Assembly: GCA_049322335.1 (NCBI GenBank)
Contig: JBMORL010000123.1
Location: 1-49,075 of the forward strand
Reading direction: 5' to 3'
DNA length: 49,075 nucleotides
Origin: JBMORL01 sp049322335
GTDB taxonomy: Bacteria; Bacteroidota; Bacteroidia; Flavobacteriales_D; UBA2798
Under the pieces are notes generated by a model. That model saw only the letters and a program-made list of their open reading frames with translations, did no database searches and was not told the origin of the DNA. A program made the translations under genes and the position numbers. Shown in pieces: positions 1 through 7,979 of this stretch. How positions within the stretch are numbered: position 1 is the first letter of the stretch; each line of letters begins with the position of its first letter.

Positions 1-2
1 TG

Positions 3-191
3 GAGTTTCAGTATCTTGAATTTTATCCTTCCAATCATCTTGCTATCTTCAACCGCTGGGGAAATCTTATCTACCAGAAAGAAAATTACGCCAACGACTG
101 GAATGCGCGTGATTACCCGGATGGCGTTTATTATTATGTGCTGAAGGTGGGAGATAAAGAGTATACGAGCATTTTGCATATTGCGAAGTGA
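3..191 (+). CDS. Gliding motility-associated C-terminal (T9SS sorting) domain protein, 3' end only
   Basis: Only the last 62 codons are present; the gene enters from the left edge. The translation contains FNRWGNLIYQ, then DWNARDYPDGVYYYVL, ending in SILHIAK. The pattern N-RWG-x-x-(V/I)-(Y/F) ... W-(N/D)-G-x-x-x-PDG-x-YYY is the hallmark of the CHU_C / gliding-motility-associated C-terminal domain, a type B sorting signal for the type IX secretion system of Bacteroidota. The protein is therefore probably a large exported surface protein. Nothing can be said about its main body. The domain call is firm, the function unknown. Confidence 0.85.
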   Translation, partial: EFQYLEFYPSNHLAIFNRWGNLIYQKENYANDWNARDYPDGVYYYVLKVGDKEYTSILHIAK

Positions 192-598
192 AATTCGGGC
201 CTCACCCCCCCCCGGCCCCCTCTCCCGTGGAGAGGGGGAGATAAGTGAATAAATAATTTTTTCTCCCGATGGTTATCAGGATTGATTTAAACCGCAGAAT
301 TCTTTTGTGGGCTGTGGAAGTTTACATTTTACTCAATGGGTTGAGTATTTTTACTCAGGGTATTAATGTTGATTATGGAAGTGGCGGGAGGGCGTGGGTT
401 TGCCCCTCCCTGACCGAACCGGCTATCGCCAATTCGGGTCTGTCTTTCTCCTTTGGCGGAGAGGGAGTAAAGGAAGATGTGAAGGGAGGACGAGAAACAT
501 CAGGCAGCTTTGGCCTCTTTTTTTGAAAATGCGCTTTTTGGCGTAGTGAACTTTGGAGAATATTGCGGAATATTGTGAGATTGACTAATATTGAATAC
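192..598. other. Intergenic region with palindromic repeats, no convincing gene
   Basis: This 407-base gap holds a GC-rich dispersed repeat (200-240), a perfect small hairpin at 330-347 (TACTCAA, loop TGGG, TTGAGTA), and a second repeat-like GC-rich stretch at about 384-490 that again contains a TTTGGCGGAGAGGGAG-type arm. An 85-codon open frame at 269-526 crosses this second repeat and has no recognisable features, so I regard it as fortuitous. Confidence 0.6.
200..240. repeat. GC-rich dispersed palindrome, copy 1
   Basis: A run beginning CCTCACCCCC, followed by a CCCTCTCCC / GGAGAGGGGG inverted repeat around a GT loop. Near-identical material recurs at 9145-9178 (opposite orientation), in part at 9043-9076 and, as a diverged form, at 1373-1440. 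It sits directly behind a stop codon, like the other copies, so it may act as an mRNA 3' end structure. Confidence 0.75.
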
Positions 599-1363
599 AT
601 GAAAAAAATCTTTTTGTTTTTATTACCGGTGATGCTTCTGTTTTTTTGGAGTTGCGGGGGAGAAACCACACCAAAAGAAAAAACAACTGCCGGGAAAAAG
701 GAATCAACGGATACGTTGCATAAAAGTGAAACGACTGCTGGTAAAAAAGAGTTTTATTATGGTATTGACATTTCTCAATGGAACGGAAACCTGCTGGAGG
801 AAATGGATACAATGGACAGCCTTTCATTTGTAATATGCAAAGCTACTGAAGGAATAGATTACGTTGACCCCGATTTTTCTAAAAACCGGAAATTACTGAA
901 AGAAAAAAAAGTAATCTGTGGTGTTTATCATTTTTATCATTGTAACGATGATCCTGTAAAACAAGCAGAATTTTTTACAGGCACCGTACAGCAATGGGAA
1001 AACAACGACATGGCTCCTATTGTTGACATTGAAGAAGCCAGTCTGCCGAAAGGAAAAAATGCCGACCTCACCAACCTGCAACCGGGACTGCTGCAATTTT
1101 TACAACAGGTGGAAACAAAAACACATCGCAAACCTATTATCTACACCGATCTTACTTTTGCCAATAAATTTCTTACCGACACCAGTTTTTCTCACTACCC
1201 GTTATGGCTGGCAGAATACAGCGGCAATACTACTCCCGCTATTCCCGCTGCCTGGAAAACCACGGGCTACAAAATCTGGCAAAAAAGTGATTCCTACTCT
1301 ATCCAATCTGATGCGGTGGATTTTGATGTTTATTTCGGGGTGATGGAAGGGTTGTGGGAGTGA
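599..1363 (+). CDS. GH25 family lysozyme-like lipoprotein
   Basis: Predicted peptidoglycan muramidase (cleaves MurNAc-GlcNAc bonds) exported and anchored by lipidation. I start at the ATG at 599 rather than the upstream in-frame codon at 563, because the protein then begins with a hydrophobic segment ending in FFWSC (lipobox Cys about residue 19). A Lys/Thr-rich linker follows. The GH25 domain opens with YGIDISQWNG, carries the catalytic D-x-E pair in PIVDIEEA, then WLAEYS and a C-terminal YKIWQKSDS...DFDVYFG, all in family order. Its 254 residues suit a single-domain GH25 enzyme. It stands alone between repeats; a role in cell-wall turnover or attack on other bacteria is inference. Confidence 0.85.
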   Translation: MKKIFLFLLPVMLLFFWSCGGETTPKEKTTAGKKESTDTLHKSETTAGKKEFYYGIDISQWNGNLLEEMDTMDSLSFVICKATEGIDYVDPDFSKNRKLLKEKKVICGVYHFYHCNDDPVKQAEFFTGTVQQWENNDMAPIVDIEEASLPKGKNADLTNLQPGLLQFLQQVETKTHRKPIIYTDLTFANKFLTDTSFSHYPLWLAEYSGNTTPAIPAAWKTTGYKIWQKSDSYSIQSDAVDFDVYFGVMEGLWE

Positions 1364-1372
1364 GCGCGGGAT

Positions 1373-1440
1373 TCCCTCTCCCTGTCTGCACCGCACTTTG
1401 TGCGGTTTGACTATCCCTCTCCTTTGGCGGAGAGGGGAGT
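1373..1440. repeat. GC-rich dispersed palindrome, diverged copy, with inner hairpin
   Basis: CCCTCTCCC ... TTTGGCGGAGAGGGG arms related to copy 1, with a separate perfect hairpin inside (ACCGCAC, loop TTT, GTGCGGT at 1389-1405). It lies between the stop of the GH25 gene and the 3' end of the convergent gene 1467-1802. Confidence 0.6.
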
Positions 1441-1466
1441 AAAACGGGATGATTAATATTAATAAA

Positions 1467-1802
1467 CTATTTGCATAAAAAATCTGGTGTTTTCCGGGCG
1501 AATTTTTCTAAGTCGGAAAGAAATTCCTGAAAGGTTCGTTTATCGGTTGGAGGATCGATTGTAAATTCTATTTTAAGGTAGGTGTACCAAAAATGATCGC
1601 ATTGAGGATCAAAATCAAACATTTCGATCTCCGGGATGAATAGCTTATCGGGGTAAAAGTATTCATCATCAAATAAGTGTTTTCTAATTTCAGCATCTAT
1701 CACGGCCAAATCTAATTTTGAGTTACTTGAAAACACAACTTGATTCGATTTATGATAATTTGCTGCATCTCGATATTCATAACGGAAAATGACATTTTTC
1801 AT
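1467..1802 (-). CDS. Conserved-looking hypothetical protein, 111 aa
   Basis: I do not recognise the family. I chose the ATG at 1802 (protein MKNVIFRYEYRDAANYHKSN) because the eight extra residues from 1826 are basic and uninformative. The protein is small, soluble, acidic in its middle, rich in Phe/Tyr and ends KTPDFLCK. There is no signal peptide or membrane segment. It is divergent from the HaeIII-like methylase 180 bases away and shares its AT-rich composition, so it may have travelled with the restriction-modification genes; any role there is speculation. Confidence 0.6.
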   Translation of the reverse strand: MKNVIFRYEYRDAANYHKSNQVVFSSNSKLDLAVIDAEIRKHLFDDEYFYPDKLFIPEIEMFDFDPQCDHFWYTYLKIEFTIDPPTDKRTFQEFLSDLEKFARKTPDFLCK

Positions 1803-1912
1803 TTGTTCTCGTCTTTTAAAGAACAAAAATAGTAGTGATTACGGAAAATCCGGTTTGCTTTTAAGATACCTAAATATGATATTTGAGTATTTTATTGTTA
1901 GTAAGTATAATA

Positions 1913-1935
1913 AAAAACTATAAATTTTAGTTTTT
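1913..1935. promoter_or_regulatory. Inverted-repeat motif upstream of the methylase gene
   Basis: AAAAACTA, spacer TAAATTT, TAGTTTTT: a perfect 8-base inverted repeat. The same motif, with one base changed in the spacer, occurs at 14303-14323 upstream of an unrelated gene. A -7-like TAAATTTG follows at 1954-1961, so the repeat is placed like an operator or upstream activator site for the restriction-modification operon. Confidence 0.5.
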
Positions 1936-1953
1936 ACTTTGAATCAAGCATGA

Positions 1954-1961
1954 TAAATTTG
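1954..1961 (+). promoter_or_regulatory. Candidate -7 box (TAAATTTG)
   Basis: Exact match to the Bacteroidota TAnnTTTG consensus, 21 bases before the methylase ATG. No clear -33 TTG is present at the usual distance, so this is a partial match. Confidence 0.4.
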
Positions 1962-1982
1962 TCTTTATAAAATTATAACCGT

Positions 1983-3071
1983 ATGAAAATAGTTTCATTT
2001 TTTGCAGGAGCGGGTGGTCTTGATTTAGGATTCAGAAAAGCTGGTTTTAATGTGGTTTGGGCTAATGAATTCGATAAAGATATTTGGGAAACATATGAAA
2101 AAAATCACAAAGGATCTTTTCTTGATAAAAGAAGTATCGTTGATATTCCATCCGATGAGGTTCCTGATTGTGATGGCATAATAGGCGGTCCCCCTTGTCA
2201 AAGCTGGAGTGAGGCGGGTGCTTTACGAGGGATTAATGATAAAAGGGGGCAATTATTTTTTGAATTTATTCGAATTTTAGCTGATAAACAACCAAAGTTT
2301 TTTTTAGCAGAAAATGTTTCGGGCATGCTTTTATCTCGTCATTCTAAAGTGCTTGAAAATATAAAAAGCATGTTTAAAGAATGTGGATATGTTTTATCGT
2401 TTGAAATGCTAAACGCTTCGGATTTTGGTGTCCCCCAAGATAGAAATCGCGTTTTTTTTGTTGGATATAGAAAAGACTTGGCTTTAAAATTTAATTTCCC
2501 AGAACCAGAAACAAAGAAAATCACATTAGAATCCGCAATTGGAGACTTAAAAAATAGTGCCATGCCTGCGAAAAAAGGAAATTATACTAATCAAAATCTG
2601 TGTAAATTTCCAAACCATGAATATATGGTTGGAGATTTTTCGCCTATGTATATGTCTAGAAATCGTGTTAGATCATGGGATGAGGTTTCATTCACGATAC
2701 AAGCCGGGGGAAGACACGCTCCTATTCATCCACAGGCGCCTAAGATGAAATTTATAGAACAAAATAAACGCGAATTTGTAAAATCAAAAATAAATTTATA
2801 CAGAAGATTAAGTGTTAGAGAGTGCGCTAGAATTCAAACTTTCCCAGATGATTTTATTTTCTATTATAACCACATTGCTGCAGGATATAAAATGATAGGG
2901 AACGCTGTACCGGTTCAATTAGCAAAAGCTTTAGCAATTAAAATTTATCAAGATATGTCGTCTGAAAGAAAAGTTGTCTTGAAAGTAAACGGACAAGTAT
3001 ACAAACCGAAAAAAAAATTAAATGGGTTACTGGTTAAAGAAAGAATGCTTGAAATAGTAAACGCAACCTAA
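1983..3071 (+). CDS. DNA (cytosine-5) methyltransferase, M.HaeIII-like (predicted GGCC specificity)
   Basis: Transfers a methyl group from SAM to C5 of cytosine. Motifs run in order: motif I FFAGAGGLDLGF (residues ~6-17), motif IV GGPPCQSWSEAG (~68) with the catalytic PCQ cysteine, motif VI AENVSGM, motif VIII DFGVPQDRNRVFFVG, and motifs IX/X RRLSVRECARIQTFP and GYKMIGNAVPV. The sequence follows M.HaeIII closely along its length, including the target-recognition segment (YMSRNRVRSW, GGRHAPIHPQAPKM), which points to GGCC as the target with methylation of the inner cytosine. At 362 residues it is slightly longer than M.HaeIII, with a basic C-terminal tail. The restriction enzyme gene starts two bases after the stop. 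GGCC occurs in the window (e.g. near 215), as expected if the host is protected. AT-rich, probably acquired. Confidence 0.93.
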   Translation: MKIVSFFAGAGGLDLGFRKAGFNVVWANEFDKDIWETYEKNHKGSFLDKRSIVDIPSDEVPDCDGIIGGPPCQSWSEAGALRGINDKRGQLFFEFIRILADKQPKFFLAENVSGMLLSRHSKVLENIKSMFKECGYVLSFEMLNASDFGVPQDRNRVFFVGYRKDLALKFNFPEPETKKITLESAIGDLKNSAMPAKKGNYTNQNLCKFPNHEYMVGDFSPMYMSRNRVRSWDEVSFTIQAGGRHAPIHPQAPKMKFIEQNKREFVKSKINLYRRLSVRECARIQTFPDDFIFYYNHIAAGYKMIGNAVPVQLAKALAIKIYQDMSSERKVVLKVNGQVYKPKKKLNGLLVKERMLEIVNAT

Positions 3072-3073
3072 AT

Positions 3074-4018
3074 ATGCCTACACAAAAAGATGCTGGAAAA
3101 GCATTTGAATATGCTTTGATAACCGAAGCTAATAATGTATTATCAAATGCTTATGCTACAAATTTGGTAATTGATGCTTGCTACGAAAATGCTAAAGAAT
3201 CCTTTCTTTTGTATACTGCTGATCAAAAACGAAACTATACAAGGGCAGCAATTGCTTCTATTAATCATATAATTAGCCTTGAGCCTCGACTTGTTAATCC
3301 GACTACACCGGATGACGTCATACAACTTCAATTAATGCCTGATCGGGCGGGTCAACAAGGAGATGTTAGGGATATTTTATTTATTAGATCCAGACAGAAT
3401 TGGGAAATAGGTATTTCAGCAAAAAATAACCACAAAGCAGTAAAACATTCTAGACTTTCAGATCAATTAGATTTTGGAAATGAATGGATGAACGTTAATT
3501 GTTCTCAAGGATATTTTGATGCAATTATTCCTATATTTCAAAATCTGCGAAATTTAAGAGCTCGAAATGAAGTTTGGAGAAATGTTCGAAGCAAAGATCG
3601 TACGGTTTATATTCCAATTCTTGACGCATTTATTGCTGAATTAAATTTAATTAATCAACAAAACAATGATATTCCAAGAACTTTGGTGAGTTATTTACTT
3701 GGTAGACATGATTTTTATAAAGTAATAAAAAGAAAAAATGTTGTAGAAGTATTAGCTTTCAACATGAATGGTACGTTGAATAGGTCCATTAATGGTAATT
3801 TAGGTCGGACCGTTCAAAAATTAAGGTTGCCAAATCAAATTATTCAGTTAGCTTATAAGCCAAATTCAACCAATACGCTACTACTAGTTTGCGATCAAGG
3901 ATGGACAATTTCTTTTAGAATTCATAATGCGGAAAGTCGGGTTGTTCCTTCGCTTAAATTTGATATTAACTTAGTTGGGCATCCTCAAACAATGTATTCC
4001 AACCATATTCACTATTAA
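3074..4018 (+). CDS. HaeIII family type II restriction endonuclease
   Basis: Predicted partner nuclease that cuts unmethylated GGCC. The protein matches the HaeIII endonuclease family in order: EPRLVNP near residue 78, GQQGDVRDILFI (~100-115), WEIGISAKNNHKAVKHSRLS (~117-136; the E-x-x-x-SAK core suits a PD-(D/E)xK-type site), SYLLGRHDFYKVIKR, and a C-terminal FRIHNAESRVVPSLKFDINL. Length (314 aa) is that of HaeIII. It begins two bases after the methylase stop, so the pair is one transcript with methylase first, the usual safe order. No frameshift or stop interrupts it, so it appears functional. Confidence 0.92.
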   Translation: MPTQKDAGKAFEYALITEANNVLSNAYATNLVIDACYENAKESFLLYTADQKRNYTRAAIASINHIISLEPRLVNPTTPDDVIQLQLMPDRAGQQGDVRDILFIRSRQNWEIGISAKNNHKAVKHSRLSDQLDFGNEWMNVNCSQGYFDAIIPIFQNLRNLRARNEVWRNVRSKDRTVYIPILDAFIAELNLINQQNNDIPRTLVSYLLGRHDFYKVIKRKNVVEVLAFNMNGTLNRSINGNLGRTVQKLRLPNQIIQLAYKPNSTNTLLLVCDQGWTISFRIHNAESRVVPSLKFDINLVGHPQTMYSNHIHY

Positions 4019-4037
4019 ATAATTCCGTTATCTAAAG

Positions 4038-4460
4038 TTGATTTTGAAATCAAAACATGGATTTTCAACTACGATCGAAAGATCAAAATTAATGCGCAAA
4101 ATAAAGAGTAAGGACACAATGCCCGAAATTAAATTGCGAAAATCTTTATGGAGTTTAGGATATCATTATCGCTTAAATGTCCCCTTTTTACCGGGAAAAC
4201 CAGATATTGTGTTTGCGAAAAAAAAAGTTATAATCTTCATCGATGGTGAGTTTTGGCATGGATATAAGTGGAAAGAGAAAAAAAATAAAATTAATTCAAA
4301 CAGGCATTATTGGATAAATAAAATTGAAGGGAACATGCGAAGAGACAAAAAAAATAATCGCGAATTAAAAAAATTAGGATATTCTGTATTAAGGTTTTGG
4401 GAATCCGATATTAAATATAATTTAGACAAATGCTTGCGAAAGATTATTTGTAAATTATGA
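4038..4460 (+). CDS. vsr: Very short patch repair (Vsr) endonuclease
   Basis: Nicks DNA at T:G mismatches that arise when 5-methylcytosine deaminates, protecting methylated sites from mutation. Family motifs: RSKLMRKIKSKDTMPE, GYHYRLN, LPGKPDIVFAKKKVIIFIDG (catalytic Asp in the PD), EFWHG, and YSVLRFWESDI. The cysteine/histidine zinc ligands of E. coli Vsr are absent, as in many Vsr relatives from other phyla. There is no in-frame ATG at the N-terminus; TTG at 4038 or 4044 is the likely start (an ATG at 4057 is out of frame). Placed 19 bases after the endonuclease, it makes a three-gene GGCC restriction-modification-repair operon. Confidence 0.88.
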   Translation: MILKSKHGFSTTIERSKLMRKIKSKDTMPEIKLRKSLWSLGYHYRLNVPFLPGKPDIVFAKKKVIIFIDGEFWHGYKWKEKKNKINSNRHYWINKIEGNMRRDKKNNRELKKLGYSVLRFWESDIKYNLDKCLRKIICKL

Positions 4461-4496
4461 AATAGCTTGTAAAGCAATAATTCAAAGGATTTATCC

Positions 4497-4883
4497 TCAC
4501 TTTTCTATAATCTCCCAAACCCCTTCAAGATAGATTTTATAACGACCAGGTTGTGTCTCCCCAGAAGATGCGATTATTAAAATTTTAATAGAATTATCTT
4601 TTTCTTGAACATGATACGTCAAGGGGAAATTTCTATATCCTGTAAACATATCTTGGATCAATTGACTTTGCACACTACCCGAGATACTTTTCATCAAGGA
4701 AAAATATTCCTCTCTAGAAATTTTTTGCAATAACTTATTAATATACTCAAATTTATACGGTTTTACGGATGATTGAATGTTTTCGTTTTTGCATTTTATT
4801 ATCAGATCGTATTCATAATAGTCATCTTCCAGACCATCGAAAATTAACCCAGCTTTAATATTATCAATTTTCTTAAATTTCAT
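4497..4883 (-). CDS. Probable immunity protein for the TNT toxin
   Basis: A 128-residue soluble protein of no family I recognise: an acidic N-terminal part (FDGLEDDYYEYDLIIKC) and a C-terminal beta-rich part (GRYKIYLEGVWEIIEK). Its ATG overlaps the stop of the toxin gene by four bases (ATGA at 4880-4883), so the two are translationally coupled. A small cytoplasmic protein immediately downstream of a C-terminal toxin domain is the standard arrangement for polymorphic toxin/immunity pairs, and that is the basis of this call; the sequence itself carries no known immunity signature. Its AT-rich composition matches the toxin tip. Confidence 0.65.
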   Translation of the reverse strand: MKFKKIDNIKAGLIFDGLEDDYYEYDLIIKCKNENIQSSVKPYKFEYINKLLQKISREEYFSLMKSISGSVQSQLIQDMFTGYRNFPLTYHVQEKDNSIKILIIASSGETQPGRYKIYLEGVWEIIEK

Positions 4884-7800
4884 ATTACTTCTTCAATGTA
4901 TCCATTAGTTTTTAAATAGTCTATTCTATAAACATCGGGGAATTTATATTGCACCCCCATCCCCACCTGCCCAAACCAAGGTATTGATTTTCCTTTCTTC
5001 ACATTTGGAATTTCTTTTACCACTCTGTATTTTTTATACGGTTTGGTAGTTAGATAATTTTCGGGTAAAGCTCTGCTTTCAAAACTCGCACCCAAAGGAG
5101 AGACGAATGTTCCATTATCTGAAAAAACATTATCCACATACCTGCCACCATACCTGTCTATTTCCATTCCTATTTCCATTGTCACCACCTCAACATCAAT
5201 AAAGCCGTCATTGGGCGGCCAGCCGTAATTAATATTGTGTTGATTGAATAGGTTTTCAAGCCCAGACCAATTTTCAGTTTTCCAAAGATAATAGGCTTGT
5301 TCAAATAATTCATTATTACTTGCAAATTCAGGTACGCTATTGAGGAAATCTACCCTCGAAACTCCTCTAACAATCTCCTCCCCTGCCCCCTCCAAAAACT
5401 CCAAAACACTTTTTCCCTGTTTAAAATAATTTTCAAAATAATCATCAATGGTAGAAGGATGCTGGCGGAGGTGGTTTTTGAAGAGGTCGTTGTCGGGAAG
5501 CACTTCTTCCAGGTGGCGGGAAAAGGCGGTGAACTGCGGATCGTCTTTGTGCGACATGATGCGCTGGATAACTTCTCCGTCAATATTGCGGCAAACAGGT
5601 AAAGCCAGATGCTCCTGCACTTCTTCGGGCAATTCGTGCATCGTGTATTGGAAAATATCGTCCGCCTTTTTTCTGAACATAAGTTCAGAACTGCGCATGG
5701 ACTTGTAAACGTAGGTTTCTCCTTCGGCCAGTCCTTTGGCTATGCGCGCTTCTCCTCCTGTTCCCACCGGCACTGCCAGAAAAGTGGCATAGATCGTGGC
5801 GTTGGTATTGTCGCCCACACTTTCGCAATAAGCCATGGCGTATCCGTCCACTAAAAAATCCAGTCCGACTACAGAAGCGGCCAGCGAAATTCCATCCAGT
5901 GTTTGCAAATAATCTTCATGCGCCACCTGGTTAAATCCGTCTTTAAACCAGTGGGAAGGAATTGAACCAATCTCATCACGTACATATTTCTGAGCATACT
6001 GCAGGCAGTTGTATTGAGTGATTTTCGTTTCACGCAGGTTATGATGTATTTCTTTCCACTCGGGCTGCGGATGCTGCAATAAAAACTGCGACAGGAATTC
6101 ATCCTTCAGGTGGAAATATTCTTTCCATGGCCACTGTCCGTTTACCATTGACTGTGTGAGGGAAGTAACCGGCAAGGTGTTGTATTCAGGGTTTTCCTCC
6201 AGCAGGTTTTTGCGGTCGTCCTGCAAAAAATAAAAATCGAAAACGGAAGAATAGCCGCGTGCATTCATTTCCACTTCTTCCTGCGTGGTGGACACCACAT
6301 CGCCCTGCATATTGATGAAATAATAAAAGCTATGGTGTTCTTTCGGAATCTTTGAAAAAACATAATTCATTTTTTCATGCAGCGATGGAGGAGCATGTAG
6401 CGCTGCACTAAGATCCGTTTGAAAAGAAGCGTCAGAAGTGATTACAAGCGGAAAAAAATTGCGGTAATGATTCTGCACCGGAAAAAGTATGCTGTTGAAC
6501 GCACAGGTATGCTCGAAATAGGGAAGAAAAAGCAAAATATCATTTGCGGATAATCCTGCGCGGCTGTAAATTTCTTCCGCCATCAGTTGTAAACTGTCAT
6601 CGGGAACGATGTACGTTAAAGGAGAAAACAAACAAAACAACCGGTGGTCGCTGTGTTCTTCCAGCAGGCTCACTTTGTCGGCCCATTCGTAGATATAGAA
6701 TTTTTTATCGGCTGTGGGAATGGCTGTTGCAAAGTTGGTATAGCCTCCTGCATAGGTTACGGAATGATTGATGAGATTTTCGCAATAGCCACCTGTCATT
6801 TTTTGCGCGGGCGAAAGCGCAACGATTCCGCTTAGTTTTTCGATATCGCTTTCAAAATACTGATTTCGCAGCAGGGCTGTTTTTTCCAGCCTCGCCTGGT
6901 GATCATCGCCACAAGCTATACTTTGCACCGCATCCAGGGTTGTTAATGCATAGATGAGTCCTTCTATGACATGGTAGGCGCGTTTTCCGGTATTGACGCA
7001 GGATTCATTTACACGTTGGCGAATGATATCCCGGTAAGGAAAAACCGAAGGAGGATAGCGCAGCTGATCGAGGTAAAAGTTTTTTTGCCGTGCTTCGGTA
7101 TCATTTTTTATTCCGTAGCCTCTCACACGGGCGTAAGTGTAAATGCAAAGATGATCCGTGCCGATTCCCCGGTCGTTTAATTTTTTCAGTACCGAAGAGG
7201 AAATTTTTCCGTTGATTTCTTCTTTTAGCCGGTTAAGCTCATTCAGTTTTTTCTGGTTCAGCCACTGAACATTGATGTTATTGAGTTCAAACCGGTCGAT
7301 GGAATCGATATCAACAATACTGTGGTTGAAATAAATTTTGAAATCATTTATTACTACAGCATAGAGTTTTACTCCTGTGGAAGAACCCGCGTTGAAGTTT
7401 TCCAGGTCGGTGGTAAGCTGATTGAATTCAGCAGAAGTAAGAACAGTATTTTGTCCGCCTCGTTCTTCTATCCACGCAGAAGAAGAAACAGGATCGGATA
7501 AAGAAAGGAGATAGCTCTTTTGGCCGGTTTTTTCTGATTGTTCGATCTTTTGAGCGATTAGCTCGGAGCAATGATCGATTTTGAGAGATAAGCTGTCAAC
7601 TGAGGCAAAAGAAAAAGATGAAATGAAAAAGAAAAAAAAACATAATGAAGAGGAGGAAGTACGAAAAGGCGGGGTTTGAGGTTTGAGATTTGAAGTGAAA
7701 TACCGGGATGCGGAAATAAGAACAGGAGAGATTTGAGATTTGATGTAAGAAGTGGAAAATGATAGCTTGCTGAGGAGGCCGTGGGGCGGGAATGCGCAAC

Positions 7801-7972
7801 CCGAAGCTGAAATAATGAAATACGAAAATACTGAAGTACGAAAAGGCGGGGTTTGAGGTTTGAGATTTGAAGTGAAACGCGAAGGCGTAAAGAAGGAGAT
7901 GAATTTTAAAATGACAGATTGCAGGAAAAATATTCCAAATGATTTTGCGTTGGAGGTACTAAAATGAGACAT
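4880..7972 (-). CDS. Polymorphic toxin with C-terminal TNT (NAD+ glycohydrolase) domain
   Basis: The last ~113 residues (918-1030) show the TNT/DUF4237 pattern in order: WPPNDGF, IDRYGG, FVSPLGASFESRALP, YRVVKEIP and PWFGQVGMGVQY, the last containing the Gln equivalent to the catalytic Gln of the Mycobacterium tuberculosis necrotizing toxin. TNT domains destroy NAD+ in target cells. Residues ~120-900 are an unrecognised core, probably for export or delivery. The DNA turns AT-rich near position 5400, about where the toxic tip begins, as expected for tip exchange. The start is uncertain: the only upstream in-frame ATG (7972, eight bases after the four-helix-bundle gene) gives ~105 residues translated from repeats, including FTSNLKPQTPPFRTS twice, followed by a signal-like hydrophobic stretch ending SFSFASVDSL. 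An ATG at 7641-7643 beside nine T bases (minus strand) is one frame off. Confidence 0.85.
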   Translation of the reverse strand: MSHFSTSNAKSFGIFFLQSVILKFISFFTPSRFTSNLKPQTPPFRTSVFSYFIISASGCAFPPHGLLSKLSFSTSYIKSQISPVLISASRYFTSNLKPQTPPFRTSSSSLCFFFFFISSFSFASVDSLSLKIDHCSELIAQKIEQSEKTGQKSYLLSLSDPVSSSAWIEERGGQNTVLTSAEFNQLTTDLENFNAGSSTGVKLYAVVINDFKIYFNHSIVDIDSIDRFELNNINVQWLNQKKLNELNRLKEEINGKISSSVLKKLNDRGIGTDHLCIYTYARVRGYGIKNDTEARQKNFYLDQLRYPPSVFPYRDIIRQRVNESCVNTGKRAYHVIEGLIYALTTLDAVQSIACGDDHQARLEKTALLRNQYFESDIEKLSGIVALSPAQKMTGGYCENLINHSVTYAGGYTNFATAIPTADKKFYIYEWADKVSLLEEHSDHRLFCLFSPLTYIVPDDSLQLMAEEIYSRAGLSANDILLFLPYFEHTCAFNSILFPVQNHYRNFFPLVITSDASFQTDLSAALHAPPSLHEKMNYVFSKIPKEHHSFYYFINMQGDVVSTTQEEVEMNARGYSSVFDFYFLQDDRKNLLEENPEYNTLPVTSLTQSMVNGQWPWKEYFHLKDEFLSQFLLQHPQPEWKEIHHNLRETKITQYNCLQYAQKYVRDEIGSIPSHWFKDGFNQVAHEDYLQTLDGISLAASVVGLDFLVDGYAMAYCESVGDNTNATIYATFLAVPVGTGGEARIAKGLAEGETYVYKSMRSSELMFRKKADDIFQYTMHELPEEVQEHLALPVCRNIDGEVIQRIMSHKDDPQFTAFSRHLEEVLPDNDLFKNHLRQHPSTIDDYFENYFKQGKSVLEFLEGAGEEIVRGVSRVDFLNSVPEFASNNELFEQAYYLWKTENWSGLENLFNQHNINYGWPPNDGFIDVEVVTMEIGMEIDRYGGRYVDNVFSDNGTFVSPLGASFESRALPENYLTTKPYKKYRVVKEIPNVKKGKSIPWFGQVGMGVQYKFPDVYRIDYLKTNGYIEEVI
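7656..7700. repeat. 45-base direct repeat, copy 1
   Basis: Starts GAAGTACGAAAAGGCGGGG and ends TTTGAAGTGAAA; identical to 7833-7877, 177 bases apart, and shared in inverted form (25 bases) at 8382-8406. It lies in the doubtful N-terminal extension of the toxin gene. Confidence 0.85.
7833..7877. repeat. 45-base direct repeat, copy 2 (left arm of an inverted pair)
   Basis: Perfect copy of 7656-7700. Together with the inverted copy at 8382-8406 it brackets the four-helix-bundle gene: the arms pair over 25 bases apart from one extra GTTTGAG unit in this copy. Confidence 0.85.
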
Positions 7973-7979
7973 AAGTAGT

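Noticed and set aside
269..526. 85-codon open frame
   Set aside because: It crosses a GC-rich palindromic repeat, has no signal, domain or promoter, and an opposite-strand frame overlaps it.
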